Shown: one piece after another, positions 1 through 10,519 of the stretch
Layout: each line of letters starts with the position of its first letter
Numbering within the stretch: the first letter of the stretch is position 1
Source of the DNA: Stereum hirsutum FP-91666 SS1
Taxonomy: Eukaryota; Basidiomycota; Agaricomycetes; Russulales; Stereaceae
Direction: 5' to 3'
Length of the DNA stretch: 64,000 nt
NCBI RefSeq assembly: GCF_000264905.1
Contig: NW_006763144.1
Coordinates: 372,001-436,000 of the forward strand
The notes under the pieces: generated by a model
Told to the model about the DNA's origin: nothing
Seen by the model: the letters and a program-made list of their open reading frames with translations, nothing else
The model's database searches: none
Position numbers and translations under genes: made by a program

Positions 1-1016
1 TTTAGAGACACTCAGATTATATCCGGTGGTGTACGCGTTTTGTTCCCTGAGTGATATTGCCACCTGCTTAGTTTGTAACATAAATACAATAACTTAGGCC
101 TTTCAACATTCGGTAAGTTCTTTTCGCTCGTAGACATGCACAACAGGAACAAATTACGAAGACTTCACACAGAACGGCAACCAAAGACACGCTGTGGCCC
201 TCGAAAGAGCCTGGAGAGAAACCTTTCTTCATACCAGCAGGTTCTTCGTATGTTGATCTCCAAGTCTATGACCGATGTCATGACCTGACGGGGCGTTCAC
301 CCATGTCTCGACAGTGTGATCTATTCTGTCTTCTTGATGCACCGTCGCACAGGTATGCCACTTTCGTCTAGTTGAAGTCTTCCCATGGCCTAATCCCACC
401 AACCACAGACCTTTGGGGCCCAGACGGTACGTCCCGTCCCGTCAGACCATGCTGTATCTGGGCTAATTTCGGTGCAGCTCTGGAGTTCGATCCAGATAGA
501 TTCTTGGACGAACGTCTGCACAAGTACTTGACACGTAACCCCTTCATATTTCTCCCGTTCAACGCTGGCCCTCGAATCTGTCTGGGTCAACAGGTGTGTT
601 TGCTACTTTTTTTGTTCTATCGCCGCTGGCACCGTCCCTGCTCTGCATTCATCAGTGTCGTTGAACCTGTGTAAGCCTGTGACTGACATGCATCTGAACC
701 GCGTCTAGTTCGCGTACAACGAGGCATCATTTTTCCTTGTCCGACTGCTCCAATCTTTTGCGTCCATCACTTTGACACCCGAGGCGCAACCATCATCTCA
801 TCCTCCCGCTCAATGGGCTCAGTTGCCTGGAAGGGCATCTAGGGAGAAGACATGGATAAAGTCGCACTTCACGTTGTTCGCTGCCGTAAGTTCTGTTCTC
901 CTATCGGTACTGTTATTGGTGACTGACTCAATTGTATATTCTTCGGATAGGAGGGGCTTTGGTTGAAGATGGAGGAAGCGTCCGACGATGGTGGCGTTGA
1001 AGTGCTTTCGGCATAG
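1..1016 (+). CDS. Cytochrome P450, C-terminal part (CYP63-like), cut by window edge
   Basis: Heme-thiolate monooxygenase, probably ER-anchored like other fungal P450s; the 5' part lies outside the window. The reading starts with the K-helix motif ETLRLYP (about 5-25). It continues through PFN, then an exon ending KPFFIPAG, then YSVFLMHRR (about 330-350), [16 protein letters not shown], and the heme loop [15 protein letters not shown] (about 550-592), which holds the Cys ligand in the FxxGxRxCxG pattern. A further exon reads [15 protein letters not shown], and the last exon ends at the TAG at 1014-1016. At least six short introns (for example about 352-408, 425-475, 593-707 and 891-951) restore one frame. 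CYP63-type enzymes of white-rot fungi oxidise alkanes and aromatics; a substrate cannot be read here. No internal stop is seen, so the visible part looks functional. Confidence 0.85.
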
Positions 1017-1895
1017 ACGGTCATGCCCCAGGTGCTTCTAGTGAGTGCGGGAGCTATCGTGCTCTATATCTGTTTTCACTCTCATACAACTAACACTTTC
1101 TGCCAAACTACTCCTCGCTAGGTCAGTGCACACTTCTTTTGCACCTACAAATGTCTCAACTTAGTGGGAGTGGATAGGCCTTCACGTTCTTTCACGCAAA
1201 CCCGGAAGAGGTCCGGAGTTTTCGCAGCTACCGATTGAATCGACTCCATCTTGTAAGCTATGGGCGCTTGTCTGATGAACAGGATCTTGTGGGGTCAAAC
1301 ACATGTGGAGGGTAGCGTCGTCCAACTATTATTTATATCTATATACTGGTACTGTCTAGAGCTTCAAACCAAACAGCTTATGACTGTGCGAAAGTACGAC
1401 CCGGGCTTGATGTATTACAGGAACGGTCGTTGGGTCCGACTGTAACTGCTTTACACGTATCTTGGCGCTCGTCGGTTGCTGTATCGAGTTTGGCCGGAAC
1501 AGTCCTTGAAACGTGTTAGACGTTCAGATGAGACTTTACCTTTGGAGACTTCCACTTGCCTGGCCGTTCAAGAGCGTATTGGAGCGTCAATCGCTGTTCC
1601 GTCTTCTCATCATTGGCTCCAACGCTCGTGCCTCGTTGAGCTGATCATCCTGAGCCTAGTTAGGTTCTCACACCCGAAGCATTCCAGCCGCGATGCCGTT
1701 GGTGTAAACTTTTGCAAACGTTGATGGTGGCGTCTCCTTCAACCCCATATACATAAAGCTGGATAGCGCGTTCCCTTTGAAGCGCTTTCACAGGCTTTCA
1801 CCTGTTCTTCCTTGTGTTGAACCTCAGGCTTGGGGCTCGCGCAGCACTCACTTTCGGCGATCTTCTCTGGAGCTGGCTGAGGAGTTATAGACAAT
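1017..1895. other. Intergenic, P450 terminator side to seven-helix gene promoter
   Basis: About 880 bases between two same-strand genes. Short open frames occur (for example near 1260-1445 and 1476-1724) but show no recognisable domain and no convincing splice continuity. The last 150 bases should hold the promoter and 5' UTR of the next gene. Confidence 0.5.
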
Positions 1896-3395
1896 ATGGC
1901 ACCATCATCTCTTCACTATGTCCGGACTGATCTTCTTGAGGTCGCCTTCTCATCACTCTTCTACGGTGAGTCCACCCACATGCCGATCCAATGCAATCAA
2001 CGACGATTTACATGTGCCCTGGTCCTGATAGGTATTTTTTTGGTCGCAATGGGGCAATCATCGTACTTCTTGTGGTGCGTGTTCATGTTCTTACGCTATT
2101 TGAGCTCAACGACACTAACAATCTATCAATTACAGTCGACAAGGGCCATTCCAGACAAGAACGAGCGGTTTCCTCATGGTGGCAACCCTCATCATGTTCG
2201 TTGCAGCGACATGCTCATGGGTGGAGGAGATCGTGGACGTTTTACTCTATCTCCCATATGACCTCGATCTGAAAGCGAAAGTAAGCTTCATCGTCGATAA
2301 CGAGAACCAACAAACAGGCTAATAATAAAATCAAGGTTCCTGCTGCCATCACCCACAAAGACAACTCATTGATCACGCTGAACGATGTTGCTGTGAGAAT
2401 CGTCTATATTCTTTCGGATTGTATCGTGGTACAGCGTGCTTGGATCCTATGGCGACAGAACCTGAAGGTCAAAATCATTCTCTGTATGTGCATCCTAGCC
2501 ACGGTTGGTGAGCAGTCTCATGCCTTGCCCTCATTCTCGACAATACATACTAAACGGATAATGAAGTGGGATCAGTTGTGGATGTTTCATTGGATCTCGA
2601 GGACCGATGGGACGGGGAAGGCATCAGTTTCAAAGGTCTATCAGCAATCCTCGGACGAGCGCTCATCATGGCGATCCCGACACTGTTTACCAACCTGTGC
2701 GCTACTACGTTGATCGCGGTGAAAGCTTGGTGCGTCTTCATCGGAAATGTTGATGACTGCTACCCGTAGTGACACACTGAACCACATACAGGAAACACCG
2801 CGTCTCGATTCGAAAAAACTTACGTGAGGGCAGCACCCGGACCAGCGTGGAGAAGATACTAGCCCTGCTAGTCGAGTCTGGGGTCTTCTATTGCTTCATC
2901 TGGGTACATCGAGCCCTTTCTTCTTTCTCGAGGACGTTCATCAATTCTCTCCCAGGTAATATATATTATTGCCGCCGCGGGTTTCTTCCCCAGTACTGCT
3001 GCGACAGTAATCAGGGAGGTCCTCATACAAGTAGCGGTAAGCTTTTCGCCCTACTCTCTAGGTCTTAATCGACAATATTGATGCGACTCCATTAGGCGAC
3101 ATATCCCTGTATCATTGTTTGCCTAGTGTGTCTGGCAAAGACTCATTGTGATCGCCACTTCACCTACATCGAAACCAGCCCCAAATTTGCTCCGGCTCCT
3201 CCAATGCGACGTGGTAGCGCTCCAGATAGCACCATAGACTCGACAGAGCTGGAAACCCATTACTACAGGTCGTCGTCCTTTCACTCAAACCACTCTATCC
3301 CAGCCTTTCACGCGAAACCGGAACACTCGATATACGTCGAGTCTGATGTCACTTCTCAGAACGTGAAGGCGGCCGATGTGGCCCACATAGTCTAA
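1896..3395 (+). CDS. Seven-helix integral membrane protein, Agaricomycete DUF6533/6534 type
   Basis: Predicted plasma- or endomembrane protein of a large family found mainly in Agaricomycetes; its role is unknown. It starts at the ATG at 1896 (MAPSSLHYVRTDLLEV). The spliced frame runs through hydrophobic stretches including FLMVATLIMFVAATCSW, VRIVYILSDCIVVQRAWILW, KIILCMCILATV, LTTLFT-like IPTLFTNLCATTLIAVKAW, ILALLVESGVFYCFIWV, VIYIIAAAGFF and YPCIIVCLVCLAK. The W-R-AW-LW pattern and the 'LLVESGxxYCxIW' helix are family hallmarks. A hydrophilic Ser/His-rich tail ends at 3395. Introns (about 1965-2030, 2080-2139, 2280-2335, 2507-2570, 2731-2792, 2900-2953, 3036-3096) are short and GT-AG. A paralogue lies at 51672-53219. 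The fold resembles GPCRs, but no ligand or partner can be inferred. Confidence 0.7.
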
Positions 3396-3838
3396 AACAG
3401 CTCGTGAATATTTGCCATATCCCCACTGCTTCCAACACGCTCACCTTCTTAACTTGTTTCCTGCTGCGTGGTCTCCCCTACCTTTACCCTAATTTATCCT
3501 CTGTATTGCGCGCCTTCACTTATACTAAGCTTCGGATTCCTAGCTAATTTCTCCTAATCATGCCACATCTCTCTGCTTTCTGACCTGGTGATATAATAGA
3601 AAATGTACATTATTCGAGGGAGTTGAAGGGGGATAATCCACTCCCGTCATCACTATGTATAACTGTACGATAGGTATATGGTTATTGGTTATTCACGAGT
3701 CGAAATGATTACTGCGTACACTTCAGTCGAAGTTCCAGAACATGTCTTTAACAACTGCAGGCCAGTGTCCCACTTGAGGCAGAACAAGCATGCATAATAT
3801 TTCCAACAGCACAACAAGAAGTCCGCCACATTATAAAA
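3396..3838. other. Intergenic between convergent genes
   Basis: About 440 bases holding the 3' flanks of the seven-helix gene (+) and the carboxypeptidase gene (-). No coding signal, repeat or RNA gene was seen. Confidence 0.5.
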
Positions 3839-6004
3839 TCACTTAAGTCTACTATATCCTAGCCAAGAAGGCGATGGCGGGCTTGGGCGCACAGAACACC
3901 CTCGACGCCACACAAGTCCCACACATACGACGGCTACGGCAAACAATGCTAACAACACAAGTTGATTCGACCTCTGATCCATTATCTTTCGATTTGGAGC
4001 CGTAACAAGAAGATCTGGTCTTCTAGCCTGTTGTGGAGAAGGCCCAAACGCATCGCTCATCACCCGAAAGATAGGGTATTCATCGCCTTTGATGACAGGC
4101 ATGAGGTTGAATGTCACGAAGCTGTCGGTGCTTTCGGGCTGATAACCGGTCTCATTAGTATCATGAACGGAAACGCAATCGACAGCTCTAAACTCACCTC
4201 GAGTGCGACGAAGGCGAGAGCAGCGTGCTTTTGGTCCGTTCGTACTACGAAGGATCCGTTTGGTGCGGGGAATACGCGATCGTAAGGCTCAGTGGTGACT
4301 GTGTACCGGAATGCCGTCTCGAAATAATGGGGAGCAGCTGAGGCACTAGTTATCCGCAAGGCCTCGACAAGTCCTGTCCAAGGTTCTGTCAGGGTTTCGA
4401 CATGGAGACCAAGTGCTCTCAGGCGATCGGCGATGCCGCTGTAGGCTGCAGGAATGAGGTACGCGTGCGGGCGAGGGCGAGTGAGATTTGCCACCACAGG
4501 CGTTGTACTAAAATGGAAGTCCATGAATTCAGAGCTGACGCCTCTCGAAAGATTCGGACTTACAAGGCAAACTCGATATCGTGTTCCACTAGCTTCTGGT
4601 CAACAAGATCGATGAATGGGTAGGGGCGACGGCCAATCCTTGAATGGGAAGTGACAATGATATCATCATCCGTTTCTACCACTCTTTTCACTGCTTGGTC
4701 GATGGTCTCGAGGATCAAACCAGAGTTCTCCCAAGCTACATCGAGGATAGCATTGGCCGTGCACAAACAACTTGCAACTCGTCTCGCGAAGTGTTGATCT
4801 GCAAGGTTGATCCCTCGGGTCTCTGTGAGAAGTGAAATCGTCTGGGAGAGCCCCATGGAGTTGCGCCCAATCATGGCGTCGGGACCCGCTTCGTTGAAGC
4901 GTATATCCGAGGGATTTGATGCTTTTGCTGAGGTGACGTAGTCCGAGTGCCTGAAATTTGCTTTATCCAGATCGGAGCGGATACGAGCTACTACGAGATT
5001 CTCTGTGAGGTTTCGGATGGCTGCGTCAATGTTCAGATTCTGGAAGAATCGTGGTCAGCAATTTTCAATACAAAGCGGGAGGTTACATGCTCTACCTTAG
5101 CCCCAGCGAGCAACATGTCTGAAGAATGAGCGTATCGGCCATTCAACCAACGTCTCCCTGCGCTGAAATCATGCATATCGACCGCGATGTGTGGTTGGAA
5201 ATGGTTGAGGAGGGTTTTGATGGCACGCGTCTGTGGGTGAGTGACCGTGATGTGATCTCTGTTGGGGTCGAGATTATCTGGGAGGAAGCGTTGGTAGTAG
5301 AACGCGCCGTCCGGATTGTAACGAGGGAGTACACTAATATCGAGCTTCTCCAGCAGGAGGGCAGTACGAGTTGAATTCGCGTCAAGTTGCCCGATCAAAG
5401 CAAGAAGGTTAGCTTCGCCTCCAGACTCGTTTCCGTGCGCTGTCATTCAAAATCAGCGTGCTTGTCACACCGTGCAAGTAAAAATATGCTTGATTACGCG
5501 TACCTCCTGGTATGGAACACAATGAGCTATCAACACCACAATGGAAGTGAATCTGTCACCATACCTCCTTGGAGCCACACACGCACTTTGGCTGTCGAGT
5601 GGTCACCATTTGACAGATACACGTATGGAATCACCCGCCCCTCTGGACTTCTCTGCTCGAGCTCGTGGTACTGTGCGTATGCAGGATACCTCCCTGCAAA
5701 ATCCTGCAAAAAGCGCTCTGTTCCGCTGTATGAGACGTCGAGAAGTCCCTAAAGCACAGGAGTACTGACTCATGGTGGCGTCGGAGGTCGGAGAAGTTGT
5801 ACCATTCGTCCATCCTTCAGGATCATCAGGACCGTCGGTAAACACAGGGGAGAGTAGTTGCCAGGCTTTGTCGACAAAGAAGAATTGTTGGTCCACCCAG
5901 TCAGGATCCTTCTGAACTGGAGCATGGTTGAAGCCATATTGAAGGTCCGCTAGAATAGAAACAGGGAAAAACAGTAGAGCAAGAGCACAGGCATACGTCC
6001 GCAT
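3839..6004 (-). CDS. Secreted/membrane-anchored zinc carboxypeptidase (peptidase family M14)
   Basis: Metallo-exopeptidase expected to remove C-terminal residues from peptides in the secretory pathway or at the cell surface. It starts at the ATG at 6004-6002 with a signal peptide (MRTYACALALLFFPVSILA). The M14 domain shows the first zinc motif HGNESGGEANLL (H and E ligands, about 5440), the NPDG and DPNRDH blocks (about 5320-5270), the third zinc ligand in AVDMHDFSAG (about 5180), and the catalytic Glu in LLTETRGI (about 4820). After LMPVIKGDEYPIFRVM comes a hydrophobic stretch (LVLLALFAVAVVCVGLVW) and a short basic tail. This suggests a C-terminal membrane anchor, which is not universal in M14 enzymes. 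Several short introns are needed, for example about 4131-4202. It diverges from the TPR gene across about 300 bases. Confidence 0.85.
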
Positions 6005-6307
6005 GATGGAGATGTAGCAGAAGCCAGCCAGACGCTCTAATGCGTGACGGTTGTTCGTGGCAAGGGTGTGTTGGGTGTGCGGAAGGAAAAAAGAGCGTAA
6101 GCGCCGGCGCCACACAGTCTTGAATGATTCCGCCGTCCGGCGTGCCGAGTTTGGTTTTAGTCTCCGACTTTCCAGTCCGCTTCTGCTTCCGTTGCTCCAA
6201 CCCCAACTCGAACTTGACCGTCACCCAACCTCTCACGGAAACACGACTCTGGTCCTATCACAAAATCATCATATCTCTAGACTCTATACGAGTGCTTCCT
6301 TGTGTTT
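6005..6307. promoter_or_regulatory. Divergent promoter, carboxypeptidase / TPR gene
   Basis: The only space between two head-to-head start codons, so it must hold both core promoters. No clear TATA box was recognised on either strand. Confidence 0.5.
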
Positions 6308-7282
6308 ATGTCTGGTCTACGGTATAAACCTGGCGATCCAAACAATCCCTATGATCCAGCAGCACTCACAGGAGACCGTGATGTAGACAATGCAGCTGCC
6401 GCTGCGCGAATGGCTGCTGATCCATCGAAGCTCGCTTTACTTGGCAAATTGAAAGATGATCCAGACAAGATGAATCAGTTCCTTGAGATGTTGAGAGCAG
6501 ATGCAGCTGAAGGAATAGCCAGAGGCGAGACGCCCTTCGAGACCATGATGCGAGAGAAAGCGGAGTGGGCCAAGGCTGACGCCTTGAGCGCAAAGGTGAA
6601 AGAACGGGTAAGTTTGCAGCTGTCATCTAGACCTGCTTGCCCTGATACATATGCAATGCTTGTGCGAAGGGAAATGCTGCATTCAGAGCCGGTGATTTGA
6701 AAGAAGCGTATATCTGTTACACCGGTTGCATCACAGAGAGCGGTCATGAACCCACATACTCGCTCAATAGGGCCGCGGTGTGTTTGAAAGCTAAGGAGTG
6801 AGCATTCAACATCGTGCGCATATCTACATCTGCTGATTTGGCCTGATTTCTCACCAGTTATAAACGAGCTGAAAAGGATGCCACCGATGCTGAGGAGAGC
6901 GATCCAGGTTCAGTGAAAGCACTCTTCCGTCGCGCGCAGGCACGGCGCCACTTGGGGAAACTTGATGACGCCGAGGCAGGTGAGAAGCTACTCCAGCAAT
7001 GTTCTACCCGGTCTATGCTCGTCTGTAGAATGAGCCGGGATTCTAACACCCTTCTATACCCCAGACCTAAAAGCCGCGTTGTCCGCAGCACCTAATGAGC
7101 TCCCCATCCAAGCAGAATGGGAGGAACTCAAAAAATTGAAGGCCATGCCGGAAGACGAACGCAAAACCTGGCTTGAGGAGAATCGTGGCATAGATTTGGC
7201 CACGACTTTCGATCTGACTTTTACTCGACTTCAAGAGCTCGCAAACAAGGTGCGCGCCGAGTGCGATACCGAAGATGCGTAG
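6308..7282 (+). CDS. TPR-repeat protein, co-chaperone-like
   Basis: Soluble protein with an acidic/alanine-rich N-terminus followed by a three-unit tetratricopeptide region. The first unit (GNAAFRAGDLKEAYICYTGC) follows an intron at about 6608-6681. The second has SLNRAAVCLKLKNYKRAEKDATDA across an intron at about 6799-6857. The third is KALFRRAQARRHLGKLDDAEADLKAAL across an intron at about 6980-7065. TPR units of this kind (N-x-R-x-A-x-C-x-L-K and A-x-x-R-R-x-x-A) usually bind the C-terminal EEVD of Hsp70/Hsp90, as in Sti1, Tah1 and related proteins. That binding is inference here. The start ATG at 6308 (MSGLRYKPGDPNNPYD) is the first in frame. The C-terminus is a charged helix ending TEDA. 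No catalytic domain was seen. Confidence 0.75.
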
Positions 7283-7776
7283 AGGGGAACAAGACTTGTG
7301 GGCTTTCGTGCTTTGCCATTTGCTGTGTATACTTTCTTGGATAGTTCGTAGTTAAAAATTGGCCGCATAGCATGTCTATGTGCTTTGAAGATGTATGTAT
7401 ACGGGTATTGTCCGTGCGCCTCATCTCTAAAGAATGCTTCACCACACAGGTTTACAGAGCTGTATGGTCCCAACTTCTGATCAATCATGGTTTGACGTGG
7501 CTACCGAAGGATTGCCTTCTAAATAACGCCACAATAGCGTTAGCACTTGCTAGGTATGGCTAGACCTGGGTCGGAAAGCGCACCAAAGAAGCTGGGTAAA
7601 ACCGAGAGATACTGACCGTGGCAACTTTGAAGTCCGAGACGCCAATGAATAAATATGACCAGATATAGTCCGCCTCAAACGCTATAGAAGTCCATGCCCA
7701 ACCCACTGAAAGACAAGTCCACCGCCACCCTCGCACGAAGAAAAGTCCACTGTGCACCCCTAGGCTGTCATCACAA
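7283..7776. other. Intergenic between convergent genes
   Basis: About 490 bases of 3' flank for the TPR gene (+) and the amino-acid transporter (-). Nothing recognisable in it. Confidence 0.5.
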
Positions 7777-10018
7777 TCACATACAAATCTTCGCATTTCC
7801 CTCTGGCGTCCACACCTTCCCCAACGCCAAGCCTAGCGAAAGCACCATCACCACCACTCCGAACGTCACACACGCATAAGCCGGTAATCGTTTTCTCGAA
7901 TGCCACGCGTATTTTGTGCGTTGGGGACCCAAACTCGGTGACGACGAGGACGACGGAGAGGAAGAGGATGTGAGTTTGAGGAAGCAGGCGGCGGGGAAGA
8001 TGAATGCGAGGGCTGTGGCGGAGACGCCGCCTGTGATTTCGAGCATGACGCCGAGGTCGCAGGTTATGAGGGAAACTGAAGTGTATGGAGTGAACGTTAA
8101 GTACATTGAGGATGGAGGATGATTGACCAAGGAAATATATAGACGTACGGAGCATGGAGGCGAAGAGGATGGTGGTGGTGAAGAAGAGGTGGCGTTGCAT
8201 GCTGAACGTCTCGTGGGAGAAGAAGTATTGTTCGATGACCTGCTCTGGGATCAGGGTATATTCCGATGCTTTCGAGCGAGACATATATCATACCTCTCTG
8301 CACACGAATAACTCCAACGGTAGTGTTGTGAACATATTCAGTCCAAAACAAAACCTCGCCACATTGATTAAGGTGTCATCCTGCGAAACTTCTCTTGAGA
8401 TCTCATATTATAAACGTACAGAGGAGTGCACCTACCGCAGAGAAATTATTCAAGATGTTACCCTCCGTCTTATCCGTAAACACCCAATATCCCGAGATCG
8501 CCATCGTGAAACAGCAGACCAGCGAGATGAGCGTCGACACGTGCGTCACCATCGCAAACCGGTCCATTGTCGGCGTCCTCAAGCTCCCATAGATCAACAA
8601 ACTATTATGATGGCAGACGAATGCAAAGCTAATGACACCAATCGCTTGAAAAATCCCTGGTTCGATGATGGAAAACCGCTTGGCCGGGTCGCCCTTGAGG
8701 AGGGGCGAAACGAGCGGGCCTTCGTAGATTACGGAGAAGACGATGATGAGCATGCCGCAGAGGGCGAGTGAGGAGGCAATGGAGAGTTTATGGATGTCGC
8801 GATAGAGGGAGAGAGGGTAGGAGATGCAGATTGTGCAGAATGCGATTACGAATTGGCGGTTTGTGAGGAGGTAGAGCACGGGCATTGTGCGAAGGGCAGG
8901 GAAGGAGGAGCGGATAACTTGAGGTATAGTATCGCCTAAAGAGACCATGGTAAGTACAGCGTTAATCATACGAGAGCTTGCAACGACGCACCGATGATGA
9001 TCCCGAAAGCACACATGCCTTTCGAATACCTGTATTTCGTCAAGTACTCTTCACGTCACAGACAATATGACTGACCTCCAAAGGCAAAGGCAAACTGGAA
9101 GAACGAGACGGCCGCGCGACCACTGGAGCCAAAACAGTGGTTCATGATGCCAATGTAAGAATTGGTGCCGCTCAGTTTCGCATTCGTAATGATGAGACGG
9201 ATGGTCCAATCGGTGACGCCACACAGGATGACGAGTAGGAACAGCCCAGTGAAGAAGCCTGCTCGACTAACGGCGTATGGCAGTCCTATATGAAACCATT
9301 AAGAAACTAGTCAAGAAAAGAATAGGCATCGTAAGTACCAATAATTCCTAAATTTATGCGAGTCATTCAGATTCTGTCAGTATGCATCCCTCGAGATAGA
9401 GTGCCGCCACAGTGGCTCACCTGCGCCGAGGATAGAGTTCGACATGTTCGCTATGGAGTTCATCATACCGCCCCCAGAATGTTGTTTCGCCGCAAGCTCA
9501 TCCAAGTCAAGTTCTCCATTTCCATATCCATCTGAGAGAGGTATCGAATCATCCAGGCTCCTCTGTACAGCGGAAGAGTCTGCAAGCCCAACGAGAAGAG
9601 GCATAGACTGGTCTCGCCGCCGACTAGTCTGCTGTTCTGAATCAATATGCGCCAGTGAGGCATCATCCAGGTCGTCTGTGTCTAGCTCATACGCTACAGG
9701 AAGCAGATAGCGGTTCAGGTCGATGTGCACTCACACAGGCGGTTCAGACTACGCACCTGTCTCCCGACTCTGATAAGTAGACCGTAGTGGAGGTCCAACG
9801 ACCTGTACGTCCTCATGAAATCTCACTGTCCTCTCTGCCTTTGATTCTCTAGTATCGAGTCCATCCAGAGCAGAGTCTTCGAAGTCATCTTCGTCGTGCG
9901 CCGAGAAAAGAACGTCTTCATGAGTCGTGGCGGCGGATAGGTCTTCCCTAGAGTCATTGAGCAACGGTTGACTCGCTTCGCCTAGACGTGAAGATGGGCG
10001 AGTACCGCGTCCAAGCAT
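7777..10018 (-). CDS. Vacuolar-type amino acid transporter (AVT/SLC38 family)
   Basis: Proton-coupled amino acid permease of the amino-acid/auxin permease superfamily; yeast AVT relatives act at the vacuole. It begins at the ATG at 10018 (MLGRGTRPSSRLGEASQPLL) with a long acidic cytosolic N-terminus. The family signature follows: MNSIANMSNSILGAG, then GLPYA-type residues about 9340-9290. The transmembrane core reads GFFTGLFLLVILCGVTDWTIR, AVSFFQFAFAFGGM, MCAFGIIIG, FVIAFCTICISYPLS, SIASSLALCGMLIIVFSVIY, IFQAIGVISFAFVCHHNSLLIYGSL, VSTLISLVCCFTMAISGYWVF, a VIEQYFF cytosolic loop, LITCDLGVMLEITGGVSATALAFIFPAACFL and a final helix near 7830. About ten helices are visible. Introns separate the exons (for example near 9290, 9080, 9000, 8420 and 8110). 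It is divergent from the isoleucyl-tRNA synthetase gene. Confidence 0.87.
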
Positions 10019-10519
10019 GGTGGGTATGCGGTGGTCTAAGCCAGAGGAAAAGAGCGACTAAAAAGAAATGTTTGTGGTTCACAAGCTGAAGCCCATTGCT
10101 GTGCGTCGAGCGCTGTGAGAAACCGGCGCGCCTGCGCGTCAAACGCGGTCCTTGATAATTCTGTCCTAGAATAGGTCTTAGTTACCTGCGCAACGTACTC
10201 CTTTGGCTCCGCTGTAAAAATGCCAAATAAATTGTTCAAACGTTTTCAGATGTAGCGGACGCGTTGAGAGCACAGAGTTGGGCGGAAGACGGGAAGAATT
10301 GTGCCAGAGCGCAATTCGAGATAAAATCGAATTGATGCGGCAATGGCCGTGCTAATCACAGATCCGGAAACGGTGAGCGCTTGAGGCAGCCCAGGACTTT
10401 ATTCTGCTCGACGAGTCACTCGACCCCCACAGCGTGCCCTAGCACCAGCAGATCCCAGCGTAGCCTCTCTAGTCTTTCGGCCACTGGGATTATAGTACTA
10501 GAAAATCCCTTCCGATATC
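10019..10519. promoter_or_regulatory. Divergent promoter, amino acid transporter / ILS1
   Basis: About 500 bases between two head-to-head start codons, so it must hold both promoters and 5' UTRs. Short open frames on the minus strand (10036-10239) do not join the transporter frame. No clear TATA box. Confidence 0.5.

Noticed and set aside
1..6000. P450, seven-helix protein and carboxypeptidase as a biosynthetic cluster
   Set aside because: No backbone enzyme (PKS, NRPS, terpene synthase) is present and the genes are not obviously linked in function.
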